A stretch of 64,000 bases of DNA from Neurospora intermedia (taxonomy: Eukaryota > Ascomycota > Sordariomycetes > Sordariales > Sordariaceae), in NCBI GenBank assembly GCA_037102815.1, contig BTPP01000004.1, forward strand, positions 1,426,001 through 1,490,000, read 5' to 3'. How positions within the stretch are numbered: the stretch's first letter is position 1; each line of letters starts with the position of its first letter. A program made the translations under genes and the position numbers. Under the pieces are notes generated by a model that worked only from the letters and a program-made list of their open reading frames with translations, did no database searches and had not been told where the DNA came from. Below are positions 45,284 through 57,237 of this stretch, one piece after another.

Positions 45284-46510
45284 ATGGTCTTCACCGACAC
45301 AGCGACCGGTCCAACCATGGCCATGATGGCTAACACAACAATCGCCGCGGCACTACCGCCCTTGCCTGCCTACGAAACCCGGCCGCTTCCAGACCTGTTG
45401 CCATGGATTTCCGACTTTTGGCTGTCGCTTATTCTGCCGCACATCGCCTACTGGGTCGTATCCATGTTCTTCCACATTATCGATGTCTATGACCTTTTCC
45501 CTCAGTATCGCCTACACACTCCCGAAGAAATCAGCCAACGGAATCTTGCGTCCCGCTACGAGGTTGCCCGCGATGTCCTCCTCGAACAAGCGATTCAGAT
45601 TGGCACCTCGGCTGTGCTGAATCTCCTCGACGACCAGCAACTCACCGGACATGAGAACTACGAAGTCGCCGTCTGGGCGACGCGCATCCGTCTGGCCCAG
45701 CGTGGCCTCCCCACCATTCTCGGTCTCGTTGGACTGAATGCCGGCGCCCTTTCCAAGAACATTGCTGGCTCATACCCGCTGCTTGCTGGCGCGCTCGCTG
45801 GCGGTTTCTACCCATCCCTCTTCGAGCTCGATGACATGGCCGGCACGGCTGTTCCCGCGTTCGCGTCCTGGGAGATTCTCTTGGCCAAGGCCATCTACTG
45901 GATCATCATTCCCTGCATCAAGTTCTGGTTTGCCGCTTTCGTCCTCGATAGCTGGCAATACCTTTGGCACCGCGCCATGCACATGAACAAGTGGATGTAC
46001 AGTAAGTCTTCCAAAACACACCGCCTCAATTTCCATGCAGCTGGACCACCCCCACTAACACCTGCTTTCCCTCCAACAGCTAAGTGGCATGCTCGTCACC
46101 ACCGTCTCTACGTTCCCTACGCCTACGGCGCCCTCTACAACCACCCCGTCGAGGGTTTCGTGCTCGACACTCTCGGTGCCGCCATCGCCTACAAGTGCTC
46201 CTTCATGACCTCGCGCGAGGGCATGTTCTTCTTTGTCGGCAGCATGATGAAGACGGTCGACGACCACTGCGGATACGCGCTGCCCTGGGACCCCCTGCAG
46301 AACATCACCAGCAACAATGCCGCTTACCACGACATCCACCACCAGAGCTGGGGCATCAAGACCAACTTCTCCCAGCCCTTCTTCACCACCTGGGATAGAA
46401 TCCTAGGTACTATGTGGAAGGGTGACACCTCGATCAAGTACGAGCGCACGAGGGCCGCGGCGGCCAACAAAAAGAAGGGCGCCAAGGGTGAAGAGACCAA
46501 GGCCGAGTAA
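45284..46510 (+). CDS. sur2: Sphingolipid C4-hydroxylase Sur2
   Basis: ER membrane di-iron enzyme of the fatty acid hydroxylase superfamily that converts dihydrosphingosine to phytosphingosine. CDS join(45284..46001,46080..46510), 382 residues. Hydrophobic segments occur at about residues 45-65 (FWLSLILPHIAYWVVSMFF) and 195-225 (AIYWIIIPCIKFWFAAFVL). The three histidine boxes are complete: HRAMH (229-233), HARHH (243-247) and HDIHH (323-327), with YVPYAYGALYNHPVEGF between boxes 2 and 3. The intron (46002-46079, GTAAGT, branch CACTAAC, CAACAG) is 78 nt with no in-frame stop, so the unspliced frame stays open and would add 26 residues just before box 2. The tail is Lys/Ala rich (KKKGAKGEETKAE), like an ER-retention tail. 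Confidence 0.93.
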   Translation: MVFTDTATGPTMAMMANTTIAAALPPLPAYETRPLPDLLPWISDFWLSLILPHIAYWVVSMFFHIIDVYDLFPQYRLHTPEEISQRNLASRYEVARDVLLEQAIQIGTSAVLNLLDDQQLTGHENYEVAVWATRIRLAQRGLPTILGLVGLNAGALSKNIAGSYPLLAGALAGGFYPSLFELDDMAGTAVPAFASWEILLAKAIYWIIIPCIKFWFAAFVLDSWQYLWHRAMHMNKWMYSKSSKTHRLNFHAAGPPPLTPAFPPTAKWHARHHRLYVPYAYGALYNHPVEGFVLDTLGAAIAYKCSFMTSREGMFFFVGSMMKTVDDHCGYALPWDPLQNITSNNAAYHDIHHQSWGIKTNFSQPFFTTWDRILGTMWKGDTSIKYERTRAAAANKKKGAKGEETKAE

Positions 46511-46624
46511 AATAATTGGATACAACCCAGAGTGGGGCGGGGCCCCGCTACTGAGGATTGTGGTGAGGAGTTGTGTGATATTCTATACAGACTATTCTTG
46601 TCGACGGTGGTAATTTTTATTCCT

Positions 46625-46650
46625 GTGAAAAGATTTATTATTCTTTTCAC
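46625..46650 (+). terminator. Hairpin in the sur2 3' flank
   Basis: Perfect 9-bp stem (GTGAAAAGA with TCTTTTCAC) around an 8-nt AT-rich loop, 115 nt past the sur2 stop. It may act in 3'-end formation or mRNA stability; the role is inferred. Confidence 0.4.
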
Positions 46651-47450
46651 GAAACGTGGTTTGGGGGAACATCATCTATACTGATGTAAACCTCCCCTCG
46701 ACGTCTTTCATCAGAGAAGGGGACGACACCATGATGGTTTTGGATGATGGGAAGCAGATGAAGAGGAAGAAGAAGAACGAAGCCAACAAAAGAAAAAAAG
46801 CAACATACCTAACTATCTAGGGCATTGGGAAAGGCGTTATACCACACATACTTTCTTTTTATAGTCATCTCTCTTTCTTCTTCATTTTAACGCCCGACTT
46901 ATGGCTTCAGGATTATATGCAACCGTTGATGATGAGGGAGAAGGAAGGACAAAGGGCAAAAAGGGAAGGGAAGGAAGGGGACAGGATGGACTTGGATTGA
47001 CTGTTCATAATGAAGGGAATGGAGGCTTGTTGCAAATGATGTATGGGTTCCATATCACAGTTTTTGAGGAGGTTGTTTGTCGATTGTACAAAGTGCTGGA
47101 AGAAGACAGACAGGGAGGAAAAAGGATGGGACGGAAGGAGAGAAGAAGTGTTGTTCACTTCACTCACTCGCTCTTGGATGAGAAAAGCTTGGGGATGGCA
47201 CTCAACTTGTTCAGATCACGCCAGTTATCTGAGTTATCTGGGGAGGACCACGCTGCTTACCTAGCCGACTCATGTAATGATAATATGAAATCAAAGCCTT
47301 GATCACACAAACTGATTTTTACTTGCCTGGTACCGTGACGAGTATCACTCACAATGTACCTACCCAATAGCTTGGTCATCATCGTGCTACCTCAGTAACC
47401 CAATCTAGCAAGGTGCCGCCTGCCTCTTTTCCCGCCCGGCTTGTCGGTGG

Positions 47451-47771
47451 CTGTCTGTCTGTCTGTCTGTCTGTCTGGCTTGACTACATAGTATCCAATC
47501 TCCCGGAGACCTTCACACCACCCGCCCCCAAACGCCATGTAGCGCCGTAAACTGAAACCCGTCGTGTGTGGCTTACCTCCACCAGGCTGAAGTCGTCCGA
47601 ACCCAAACCGCCGGTCCATCCTCAACAAAACAAACACAAGTACGTACATACAGTACCACTCCCCCACTTTCCGTCCGTCCGTCCGTCCGTCCGTTACCCA
47701 TTGGTTCGGGCGTAATGGTGGACGGGAGCCAAAAGAATCAAGTCACCAGCTACTCACTCACTCACTCACTC
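47451..47771. repeat. Cluster of three tetranucleotide microsatellites
   Basis: (TGTC)n at 47451-47478, (CCGT)n at 47671-47694 and (ACTC)n at 47752-47771, all uninterrupted and five to seven units long. Confidence 0.9.
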
Positions 47772-49493
47772 CAGGCTCCAGGGCACCGCGGAGATAAATT
47801 ACCGAGTTGATCCTAGTTTTGATGAGTCTGGATACCAGATAGCCAGCCAGGTACCAGAGTGTCGGGAATGTGATGGCGCGGAAGGTGATGGCGCGGAGAT
47901 TGTGATTGGCTGAGGTCTGGATTCAAGCCTCAAAGGTCTTGGTCTTCAGCTTTCAGTTCTAGGGAAAAGTGAAAGGTGGTTCCAGTCTGCTGGGTCGGGA
48001 CGGGTTGGGTCGGGTCGGTTGTTGACGAATTGGGTTCGAGGTGAGTTGAGTTGAGATGAGATGAGGTGAGTTGAGTTGAAGAAGGACAGATGGATGGATG
48101 GAACATTGTCACCTTGGTTGGTGCTGCCCTAGAAGTGAACTGATTTCAGGCATACCTAGGATTCGATTGACCGGCAGAACTTCGCATGAACTACTTAGAA
48201 ATAAGCAAAATAAAGCAGGGCAAACGAAAAAAACACCCCAGAGTTGGCTGAGTGTGGGTAGCGTAGGTGGGAGTAATCGACTATTGATGGGTGTTGGGAA
48301 TTTGAGGGAATCTTTTCGTTAGAGATAACGAAGTGATCACGAAAGCTTGAATCCTGGAGGTATGATGTCCTGGCATTTAGTCGTGATCTGGTCACTTGAC
48401 TTGACTTGGTTGCACTCCTTTCGGGAGGGAGCGTAGAGAAGACAACTGAAGACAAGATATACCAACTTCCCATTTCGGATTTTTCATTGCTGATTTAGTT
48501 AAACAAAAGAAGCAACATAAGGCAGATGAGGCGCTCAAGTTAGATTTTAGGCCTAGTAGATCCGGCATTGCCTGGCACGGGCAGTTGTACTGACTGGAAC
48601 TAGCACTGGGAGTAGTAGTGGTCAGGGTGAAAACAACGTGGCTTTCCTCTATCCAATCTCTCGGGTTCCACGTCATTCAGTTCCAAGTAATTACTTGAAA
48701 ACAACACTGTCCAGTCTGGATGGACACTCAGAAGGGGAAATTGAGAATGTGATGGCTGGTAACTTGAAGAGGTCCCGGTGGCGTGTGGGGGTGGCTGGCC
48801 ATTAGATTGAGACTGGACTGATTATATCCGTGGAGGGTGACCTGACTCGGGCTGATAGGGGGGTTCGTTGTCTGACATCGGAGATGGTAGTGAGTAGGCA
48901 AATACTTATATATTGAGAAATTATTGAGGAAGGAGCGCATTTTATGTGTACCTCTACCCTACCTTCCTCAAAACATGAGGAGTGAGAAAGAGAAAGGAAA
49001 GGGAAAGAAGGAACTGAATGTGGCCTCAGTCCATGCTAATTTGTCCACCTGGGTCTACGCAGTATGTTGTTGCGTTCATCTGCAATTGGTAGCTGACGGA
49101 ATAAACACTTTGTGTTTTGTGTGTCCCAACCAACTGAAGTGTCCTCCGTCGCCCGCTATTAAACTAATGGAGGTGACCCTGAAGGATATTCAACTCATCG
49201 TTCTCGTCGTGTCCACCGGATAGAAAAGGATATACTTCGGCTCCCTAGCTCGACAACCATCATGACGAAACAACACAATTCGGTTGCTCTAGCCACCCAC
49301 AATTCTCTCATCCTGAAACAGTTTCGTAAGCATCAGGTAGTACTGCTTCATCTCTTCTTACTACACTCTTTTCAATTATCCATTGCTTTCATCCTTCCAC
49401 AACACCCAAGTCCCAGCCGCTCTACCTAGGTTCCCACGGTTTTGATAATCGAAATGGATAATCCCAGCTTTTGACTGCAGGTGGCGTCCGTCC

Positions 49494-49603
49494 CCCTTCA
49501 TCTTTTGTACTTGATCACCCCCCATATTCCGTCTACGCCACTTGAAGGCCCTTCATCTTTTGTACTTGATCACCCCCCATATTCCGTCTACGCCACTTGA
49601 AGG
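49494..49603. repeat. Perfect tandem duplication of a 55-bp unit
   Basis: Two head-to-tail copies (49494-49548 and 49549-49603), identical as far as I can read apart from the terminal base or two, in intergenic DNA. This implies a recent slippage or duplication event. Confidence 0.9.
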
Positions 49604-50408
49604 AAGCTCTTTGCTTGCTTGCTTACTTACTCACCCAGAACCAGTGTCTTGGGTCGGAAATATGCTAGGTGTGCTCTCGGAGAAGATGAGATGTGTGTGC
49701 AGTAGACTCGCTAGTGGTGTCTACTTGTACAGATAGACACTCATCTTTGTCAGATGCTCGTCGTGTTAGGATAAGCTGCGACAAGGCAGAAAAGATCAAA
49801 CATTAGGAAGCAGGGTAGACACAAGACGGAGCAGAATTGAACATGATATCGATATCAACTGGAGATTTATAGGCCGATTATCACTATTAGAAACTCGCGC
49901 TGTATGAGGCATGGCATGGTGAGGCACCAAACTAAAGGCAACCCTCAAAGGGGTGAAGAAACTGAGAGAGAACGAGGCCCAGCCCAGCCCAGTTCAACCT
50001 TCTATCTATCTGCTGTGCCCGCCTGTGGTGAGACCGTGAGACCAAAAGGAGCAAGGCGTTCGAGTCTCGTGTGTCTCGTGTAACCATTTTACGAAAACGT
50101 CGACATGTATGATGAAGGCGCCGCCGCCGCATGGTTCCTCGCTGTCGTCCTCCATTCGGGATCCCCTTGGCACCCGAAAGAGCGGTCGGTGGGTTTTTAG
50201 GCCGGGATGGCATGTCCGGCCGGTGATTGATGTGCCGTGCCGTACACGACGATTAAGGTTCACAACGAGAGGTTGTTTATGGGTGTACACGCAGCAGTCG
50301 TAACTAACTTGGCGTAGGTATTAACGAGATGTGTGTGTATCATGTGCCTCTTGTGCCTTTCTTTCTTATCTGGTACTTACTGCCGGATTCCCGTTCATCA
50401 TGCAAGGT

Positions 50409-50429
50409 ACCTACCTACCTACCTACCTA
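50409..50429. repeat. (CCTA)n microsatellite
   Basis: Five CCTA units. The same motif or its complement GGTA recurs in intergenic DNA at about 4561, 8620, 11351, 11606, 12623, 14709, 22575, 22693, 30866 and 43443. Confidence 0.85.
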
Positions 50430-53400
50430 GGGACCTAGGAGGACAAGATGAAATGGAAACTGAAAGCTTCGAGAAGATTGAGCAGGATTGAGGGTTGCAG
50501 ATCTGGTTCGTTTCAAATAGCTGGAGTTTCAACTAAGTCCTATACTACACTTTCCCACACTATAGTACATAACTTATTACTGCTGACTGGAACCGTCAAG
50601 TTTCAATTCGAGACAGTTGGACCGACTTTAGATCTTTACGGTACTGTATGGATACTATCAAACCTACGATCGCCCTTTTTGGTAGGTAATTTTGATTCAG
50701 TTTTGTCTGATAATCACCCACCTTTTGTTGCTTCTTTGAAGCGGCAGTTGGAAGCAGTAGGTACGTACAGTATATGGAGTGAAGTATGGAACAGGTAAGC
50801 ACCATCCTTGGCGACGACCCCTGAGCACCACCACTGAGCGCCGAGTACGTGACTGGTGATGGCCGGGATGTCACGATGCAAGGGAGAACAATAAGAACTT
50901 TGAGAAATTCTGGATTGATGAATTGTGACGATGATTGATGCATGGAAGCCTCATGGTAATGAAGTGCAATAGTACCAGAAGGACGGCACGACGGTTCGGT
51001 TAGTGGGTTACTCTGACATGGGCACATGGGGGCACATGAATGGTGGTTTCCAAGTTTTGTGGCTTGCATGCAGTTTTCCTATCATTGCCATTGTCACCAT
51101 TGTTATCCCGAAGAACTTGAAGCACACTGGCCCAGACGCTTGGGGTCGACGAAGTGATGCAGCGGCGATGTGGGCAGCCGAGTCGGGACGCGCCAATTCC
51201 CGCTGAGGCGTCTTGGTCGCTGTTTGTGACCGACGTCGTCGCACAGGTCTGTTGTAAGAGCGGTAGGATAGGTCGAAATTATCACGGACACGATAGGAAG
51301 ACGAGGACAGATAGATGGACTCGGCAGTGAGAAATGTCGAAAGACTGTGAATGATGTCTGGGCTTCGAAACAGCAACGGAAATCGTCGGTTGTAGGAGAA
51401 ATTGATATGAAGATTATCCTTCTCGGCACCGAGCCGGCTTCAATTTCGAATGCCCATCAAAACAGATTATGGTGCGATAGAAAAGGAGTGTCTGGGGAGT
51501 CAATCATTGGAATCGAAGAGGAATGGAAGAAAGGACGGGAAAGAGGAAATGATGATGGGCGTCCCCGGCCTTTGACCACAACCCCACTTGCCCACATTGA
51601 ACTTAAAAAGGTGGAGCCCGTTCGAGGTTGAGGCAGGATCCACTCCGTCATGTTTTGGACGATTGGCCTCTTGGCCTCTTGGCTTCTGTCTCTAGTGTAG
51701 GTGGTGTCTCTCGGCTGCTTCCTTTTCTTCTTTTTCGTCGCAACGTCCTCCAGATCGCCATTCAGTTGGGATGGAAGACGGGATCAGGCGAAATGAGACG
51801 GCGTCGATGATTTCTCACAGCTGGCCATCAATGACAACAATTTTTCATGACGACCCGGTCTTCTCCAATGAGGAGGGACAAATGCGACTATTCCCGCGCA
51901 AAGGGGACCAAAGTGGACAAGGACCACCAACCATGGACGTGGAAAGCGCGCGATTGGAAACCCAGGGGGAGATTCGATCGACGGAATTCGGTGGAGACTC
52001 GCTGCGAACAGGCAGCTGAATTTCTGCTGATTTTCTGGAGAGAAAGAAAATCTTTGATTTTTGGTTGTCAGTCAGCCTGACAATGCCTGCATGTCTTCTC
52101 CCATTGGGTGCCATTGTCTGCTTGCATCAGGCTGAGACGGCTCCACCGAACAATGGAAATTGTCAATGGACCATCCAAGGACCACCTCCGTGGCTTTGGC
52201 TGAGCTGACACTTCTGAAGGAAAGGAAAGATCCAAGGAGTGTTGGACATACCTATCGTACCTGCCGTATGCTACGGTTGTTGAGCCTCCGTCTAGGTATC
52301 AGGGAAGCCGGCCTTTCCGTCCAATGCTGCACCATTACACAATGCTCAACCAGTCACCCGTCCTTATCTGCAGAACGTCGGGTATCCGGTATCGCTGCGT
52401 CACCAGGTTCAGATATCAAGTATTGTTGTGCAGTGTCACCTTTTTACTGCGGGAGACTCGGACAGTCCCCAAATCCGGGGGCCATTTTTGACATGTTCAT
52501 TTATTTCCATTGAGGAGTTCTGTCCAAACATCAACATCAACAACACAACACAACACAACCCTACCATATCCATCAAGGCAATCTATCTCGCACATGGTTC
52601 AATCCACATGGTCGACAGGATCTGCTACCACACTCACTGTAGCATGAGCTGAGCCCTGCCGAAATTAGCCGTGCATGAAGCCAACCCAATCTCTGCGACT
52701 CCAAGAACCACCATACCGTGACCCCTGGGCCATTCTGAAGCCATTCTAACCCTCCTTGGCGAACCCATTGAGGTTGTCCCCCATTTCGATAGTCTTGGCT
52801 TCCAGATCGACCCCCCTACGGCAGTGTTCTGCATGCCGTGAAGCCGTGCAACTGCAAGCATCGTGTTGGAACTGCAGGCCAAAGCGTCCTCCATCTTCAC
52901 CCCCCCCAGCTTTCCACCTCGCTCTCGGTCCCCAGCCCAGCTGCACACCCCAAGCCTATCTGGGAAGCCCTGCACTGTTCTCCTCACCGGCCAACGAAGG
53001 AGATTCGCCGAAAAGCGAGCTGTCCCGATATTTGGAATAGGGCAAGGGCCCTGCCATCTTTTTTCTCCTCTTGAGATCTGGGAACAGAACCCTGATTTTC
53101 TCTTGGTCTTGATGGAGTTGGTCGCCGTCAAGGTGGATAGTACTGACGACTTTTTGCAACATACATATCCTGGGGTACTACCTACCAGGATCCATCGTGC
53201 TGCTGTGTCCACAAGTGTGTGTGTGTGGTGTGTTGGCATTCGACTTTCTTTTTATTGCCAACAATAACCTCCCCCGGTCCCCCCACAGCAATCAACCTCG
53301 CAATCCCCTCCTCTGTCTTTGCCACGGCGGCTCCGGTCCCTGATCTTCTCCTCGCTTGTCTTGTCGAATCTCTGGCTCTTGGTCGACTTCGAAACACGTG

Positions 53401-53712
53401 CGTCAAGTTTCAAAAGAACCAAACTTCGTTGTCGCATATACACACCCTTTAAGCGCCGTCCACTCAAATCGCTTCCCCGGGTTCGACTCTGAAGCAGTAC
53501 GGCGCTTCCGCAACCAGTCTCTGTCTTCTGATTGGCTCAGCCATTTCACCCTTCATCAATAGCAACAGCAACAACACTGAGCAATACTACCTTCTATCTG
53601 CTTCAGAAGCTTCCAACGAAACGCAGCCGCCCGACATTCTTAGCGAGACTTCACTTATATTGTCTAGACCTGTGCGCTTAAAGCGTGGCGAGTCAACTCT
53701 AAAAAGCCCGCC

Positions 53713-55766
53713 ATGGACCCAACAACAACCCTCTTTACCTTTATGTTGTGAGTTCTTTGAAACTTGTGCTATAATCTCTCTTTCTTTTTTCTCCTTCCCC
53801 CTCTTTCCTTAGCTTCACTTCGCTTGCGAGACTGCTGTGCGGTCAGTCATTCATTCCCCCATCGTTCGTTTTCACGCAACTCGGTTACACCCCCTCTCGC
53901 TTTTCGGCAAAAGACCCGTCTCATATTGTACGTCTGGAAATGTTCCACTTCCCAGTTTTTCTTTTTCGTTTTGGAGATGGTGCCAGCAGGTGTCGATCGG
54001 AAAATCGGATCCCCATGCCCTGTTCGATGAGAATTGAGTATCTCGGCGTCCATCGATCAAAATCCCATGATCATCACCACACAGGCCGGGGTCCAAGCAA
54101 GCGAGCCTGGGCGAGCTGAGGAGAATTTCTGCCAAGCCAGCCTCTACTCAGCAGATCGCCAGAGCTCAATCTCATCCAAGACCGAAGTCTGGCGGTGATT
54201 GCGCTCGTGGCCTCCTACTTGACCTGACCCAGCTCAAGTCAAGGGAAACAGCCATTATTGGTCAATTCCCGTAATGACCCTTGGCGTGGTATTGGGAATA
54301 TTGCAGCCTACACTTAGCCTCATCCACTTTTACTCCTCTCATACCCCAAGCCTTTTTGATCTGCGCCCACATTTCACCCCCTCGTCGACGAGACTAACAC
54401 GAGAAATACTAGACGGACTCATCCCTCGGTCAACGCTGTTCACCTGGTCGGTTCTTGGGATAATTTCGGTAAACCTTATACAATGGAGCGTGACGTCAGA
54501 CGCGACAGAGGCCAGTGGAAGGGATGCTACACCTTCAAGGATATCATCTGCGATGGTGACTCTGGCCGAACCCCAAAACGGAACGGCGGCTTGAAGATGG
54601 GCCAGACATATTACTTTTATGTGAGTCCCTGTCCAGAGATACGTCCGTCGGCCCCTGTCATTAACCGAGACCCCCAGTACGAGCTAGATGGCGCGGCTGA
54701 GACATATGATCCTACTCTTCCCTCAACAAATAACTGTCCATATCTACCCGGCCAGACTGTCAACACTCTCTATGTTCCTGTCGAGCATACCCTCAGGAAC
54801 CGCAGCGCATCCACCACCTCCCTTCGCGAGGAAAACTACATGACCATGAATCCCGCCGACAGATACAACACGCCGCAACCCACCGTCGCCTCCTTGATGG
54901 ACGCTGCTTCCCGTGCCGCTACCGCCCCTCTACCCGAACTCAAGCGCTCTTCCAGGTCTATTTCACCGGGATCCAGCTGGTTCTCGCCACGTAGGCTGTT
55001 CGGTCGCAAGCAAAGCTCTTCCTCCCTGCCGGAGATCAGGCTGCCAACACCTACCGATGATACCCGGAGCATCAGGTCATCCGGGTCAAGCAGGTCCAGG
55101 GACATGTCGCCCGAGTCGCTTCGCCGGTTCCTGTCCAACGATGAACTACCTGAAGAGGAGTATCAGACAGTGGAACGTCCGGCCATCACCATTCCTGATG
55201 ATATCGTCGAGGAGAACGAAGACGACGACATGTTCGCCACATCTGCTGTGTCGGAATACATGCAGTTCACCGGTCTCTCCCCTCCGCCATCCCAACGATC
55301 GCTTACCCCTTCTCCGCCTGTCAAAAGCGGCGAGGCTCTTACACCCACTATGGCCCTTACCAGAAGCCCTTCTACGATGCCCTGCCTCGATCTCTCGGTA
55401 CCCAAGCTGTCTCTCGTCGACACCAGCTCACCTCAGTCCTCAGCCGACTCGCCTCCCGCCTTCTACCACTCCGACGACGATGAGGAGGATGAGACCCTCG
55501 ACGAGGACCTCCTTCCCCTTCCCGTGCTTGACTACAGCACGGCCCGCAAGGCTTCCGCTGGCTCAGTCGGGAGCACCCTCTCCACCTACAGCCTGCCCCA
55601 GTCTTCGCCCCAAGAAGCAAAGGGGTCCAAGTCTCTCATGGTTCCCAGGATCGAGACCAGCATTCCCGTCTCGCACACTTCTTTTCTCAACAGCCCTACC
55701 CCCAACTCGGGTCTTGAGGATCTGATGACTGAGCTGGGCTGGATGGCTGATGCCATTCGTGATTAA
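53713..55766 (+). CDS. Fungal protein with an N-terminal AMPK-type glycogen-binding (CBM48/E-set) domain
   Basis: CDS join(53713..53747,54413..54620,54678..55766), 443 residues. ATG 53713 has a strong context (CCGCCATGG). Exon 1 codes MDPTTTLFTFM plus two bases, then comes a 665-nt intron (GTGAGT, branch GACTAAC, CTAG), long for this genome. Exon 2 carries the carbohydrate-binding-like core VNAVHLVGSWDNFGKPYTME and GQWKGCYTF. A second intron (54621-54677, 57 nt) has no in-frame stop; its removal joins TYYFY to YELDG, restoring the YYFYYELDG strand followed by PSTNNCPYLPGQTVNTLYVP, a hallmark of this fungal family. The remaining 300 residues are Ser/Pro/acidic rich and likely a phosphorylated disordered tail. 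Glycogen binding is inferred; the cellular role is unknown. Confidence 0.82.
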
Positions 55767-57237
55767 GCTTCACCAAAATATTCAAAAACGATCGCTATGC
55801 GCATACTGCGCACACATACTATTACACCATAATGTTTTGTCTCAACAATCGTTCAACATTTCATACATCTCCATCTCAATCTATCTAGCATTTTCGGCGG
55901 GCATTCAAAATGGGGTATACTACACTACACTACTATACTATCGCTCAAGCAATCAAGCAGCGGTGTAGAAAGCATAAAACAAGGCGGCGGCGGCAAGATC
56001 TGAAGTTTTGTTTGTTTTGATCTCTTTTGTCCTTTTGGTTATTGGGTTTCCTTTGTTGGATGGGCGAGATATGTTGGGAGGCTTGAGATTTGCCTTTCAG
56101 ATCTCATCGTTATTTTGATCACTCGGGCGTTTCTGGGCGGGTGGGAAAGGAGATTTATCTGTTTTGGAAAGTTATCAGGGAGTTCATCTGGGTGGACGAA
56201 AGGGTCACGATTGGGCGATGCATATGGAACTGGGAGTGATGATTGGGATGAGGGATGAAAAGACCAGAAATTAACTGGGTGAATTGGAAGGAATGGGAGG
56301 AATTGCAAACTAGATATCAAAAAAATACTATCGTTTGCCAAGCAACCTTTAATGATTCTTCCTGATGAATACTTGTGACATGTTTAGATCTGAATCAGAC
56401 AAACCGTGTTATACATACATAACTCAGTGTCACTTACCTCAGTCTGGAGCAAATTTTCTGTTTCGGTCATCGCTATCTATTACCGTGTTGAACCAGGATG
56501 CGCGAAGAATATTAACGTTGACTTGTATGTTGAGGCGACAGGTCACTGACTGACTCAGTGGGTGAGTAGAAGAAAACAATGTTTAGGAAAATTGACTGAT
56601 ACACGACAAATAAGAGGAAGAGAGACGGCGTGGAGACAAGACAAATATACAGGTGAACACCAATCAATCACCGCTTGAACATGTAAGAGTTCTCGTCGAG
56701 GTAAATGTAGAGTGAGTGGGTGATGGCATCCATCCATCTTCAATTACTTGAAAAGAAGACGAAAGAGATGCCGAGTGTCAATCATGTCCGCAGAGATTAT
56801 TCGGGGAAAAAAAAAAAGATTTAAAAAAGAACTTGCAATGAATCAGATGCACCTTAGACAAAGTTTAAAGAGCCATTGTGAGAGAGTGGTTTTCACAAGT
56901 TTGGTACAGTGGGAGGGAGACCGAGGTTAAATTACCACATCAGTGACGTTTGTCTACCTAAGCTAAGTAAGGAGTTTTTGTTTACCTAACCTGACAACCC
57001 CCTTTTTGATTTTGACGAATGAAAAAGCGAGAAAGAAAACAGGTACAAATAAATAAACAAACAAGTCAATGAATTACCATGAACTCCTACCCTACCAACA
57101 AAGCAAGACCAACCAAGGAAACAAATAACTCCTAATACAAGAATGCCAGTCTATCTATGATCTATCTATCGTTCCACTCATTTCCATTTTCTTTTCCCTC
57201 CTAGTTTTTTTCGGTTTCCCTTCCCCTGAGTGTGCGC
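55767..57237. other. Convergent intergenic region between the CBM gene and mdn1
   Basis: About 1.5 kb holding two 3' UTRs. It is AT-rich, with one TGACTCA at 56551-56557, an A11 run at about 56807-56817 and short repeats, but no gene. Confidence 0.5.

Larger units (their letters stand above)
46511..53712. other. Gene-free region of about 7.2 kb
   Basis: The longest interval without a supported gene. At its left is the sur2 3' UTR with a perfect hairpin (46625-46650). It contains (TGTC)n at 47451-47478, (CCGT)n at 47671-47694, (ACTC)n at 47752-47771, GAGTT/GAGAT units at 48040-48080, a 55-bp tandem duplication at 49494-49603 and (CCTA)n at 50409-50429. ORFs up to 201 codons occur (for example 52634-53239, minus) but lack motifs. 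It could hold non-coding RNAs, long leaders or small unrecognised genes. Confidence 0.5.

Noticed and set aside
52634-53239. 201-codon minus-strand open frame in the gene-free region
   Set aside because: No recognisable motif, no splice partners and no codon bias; length alone is not enough.
53475-53500. B-box-like GGTTCGACTC
   Set aside because: The flanking bases cannot form a T stem and no A box lies at the right distance.
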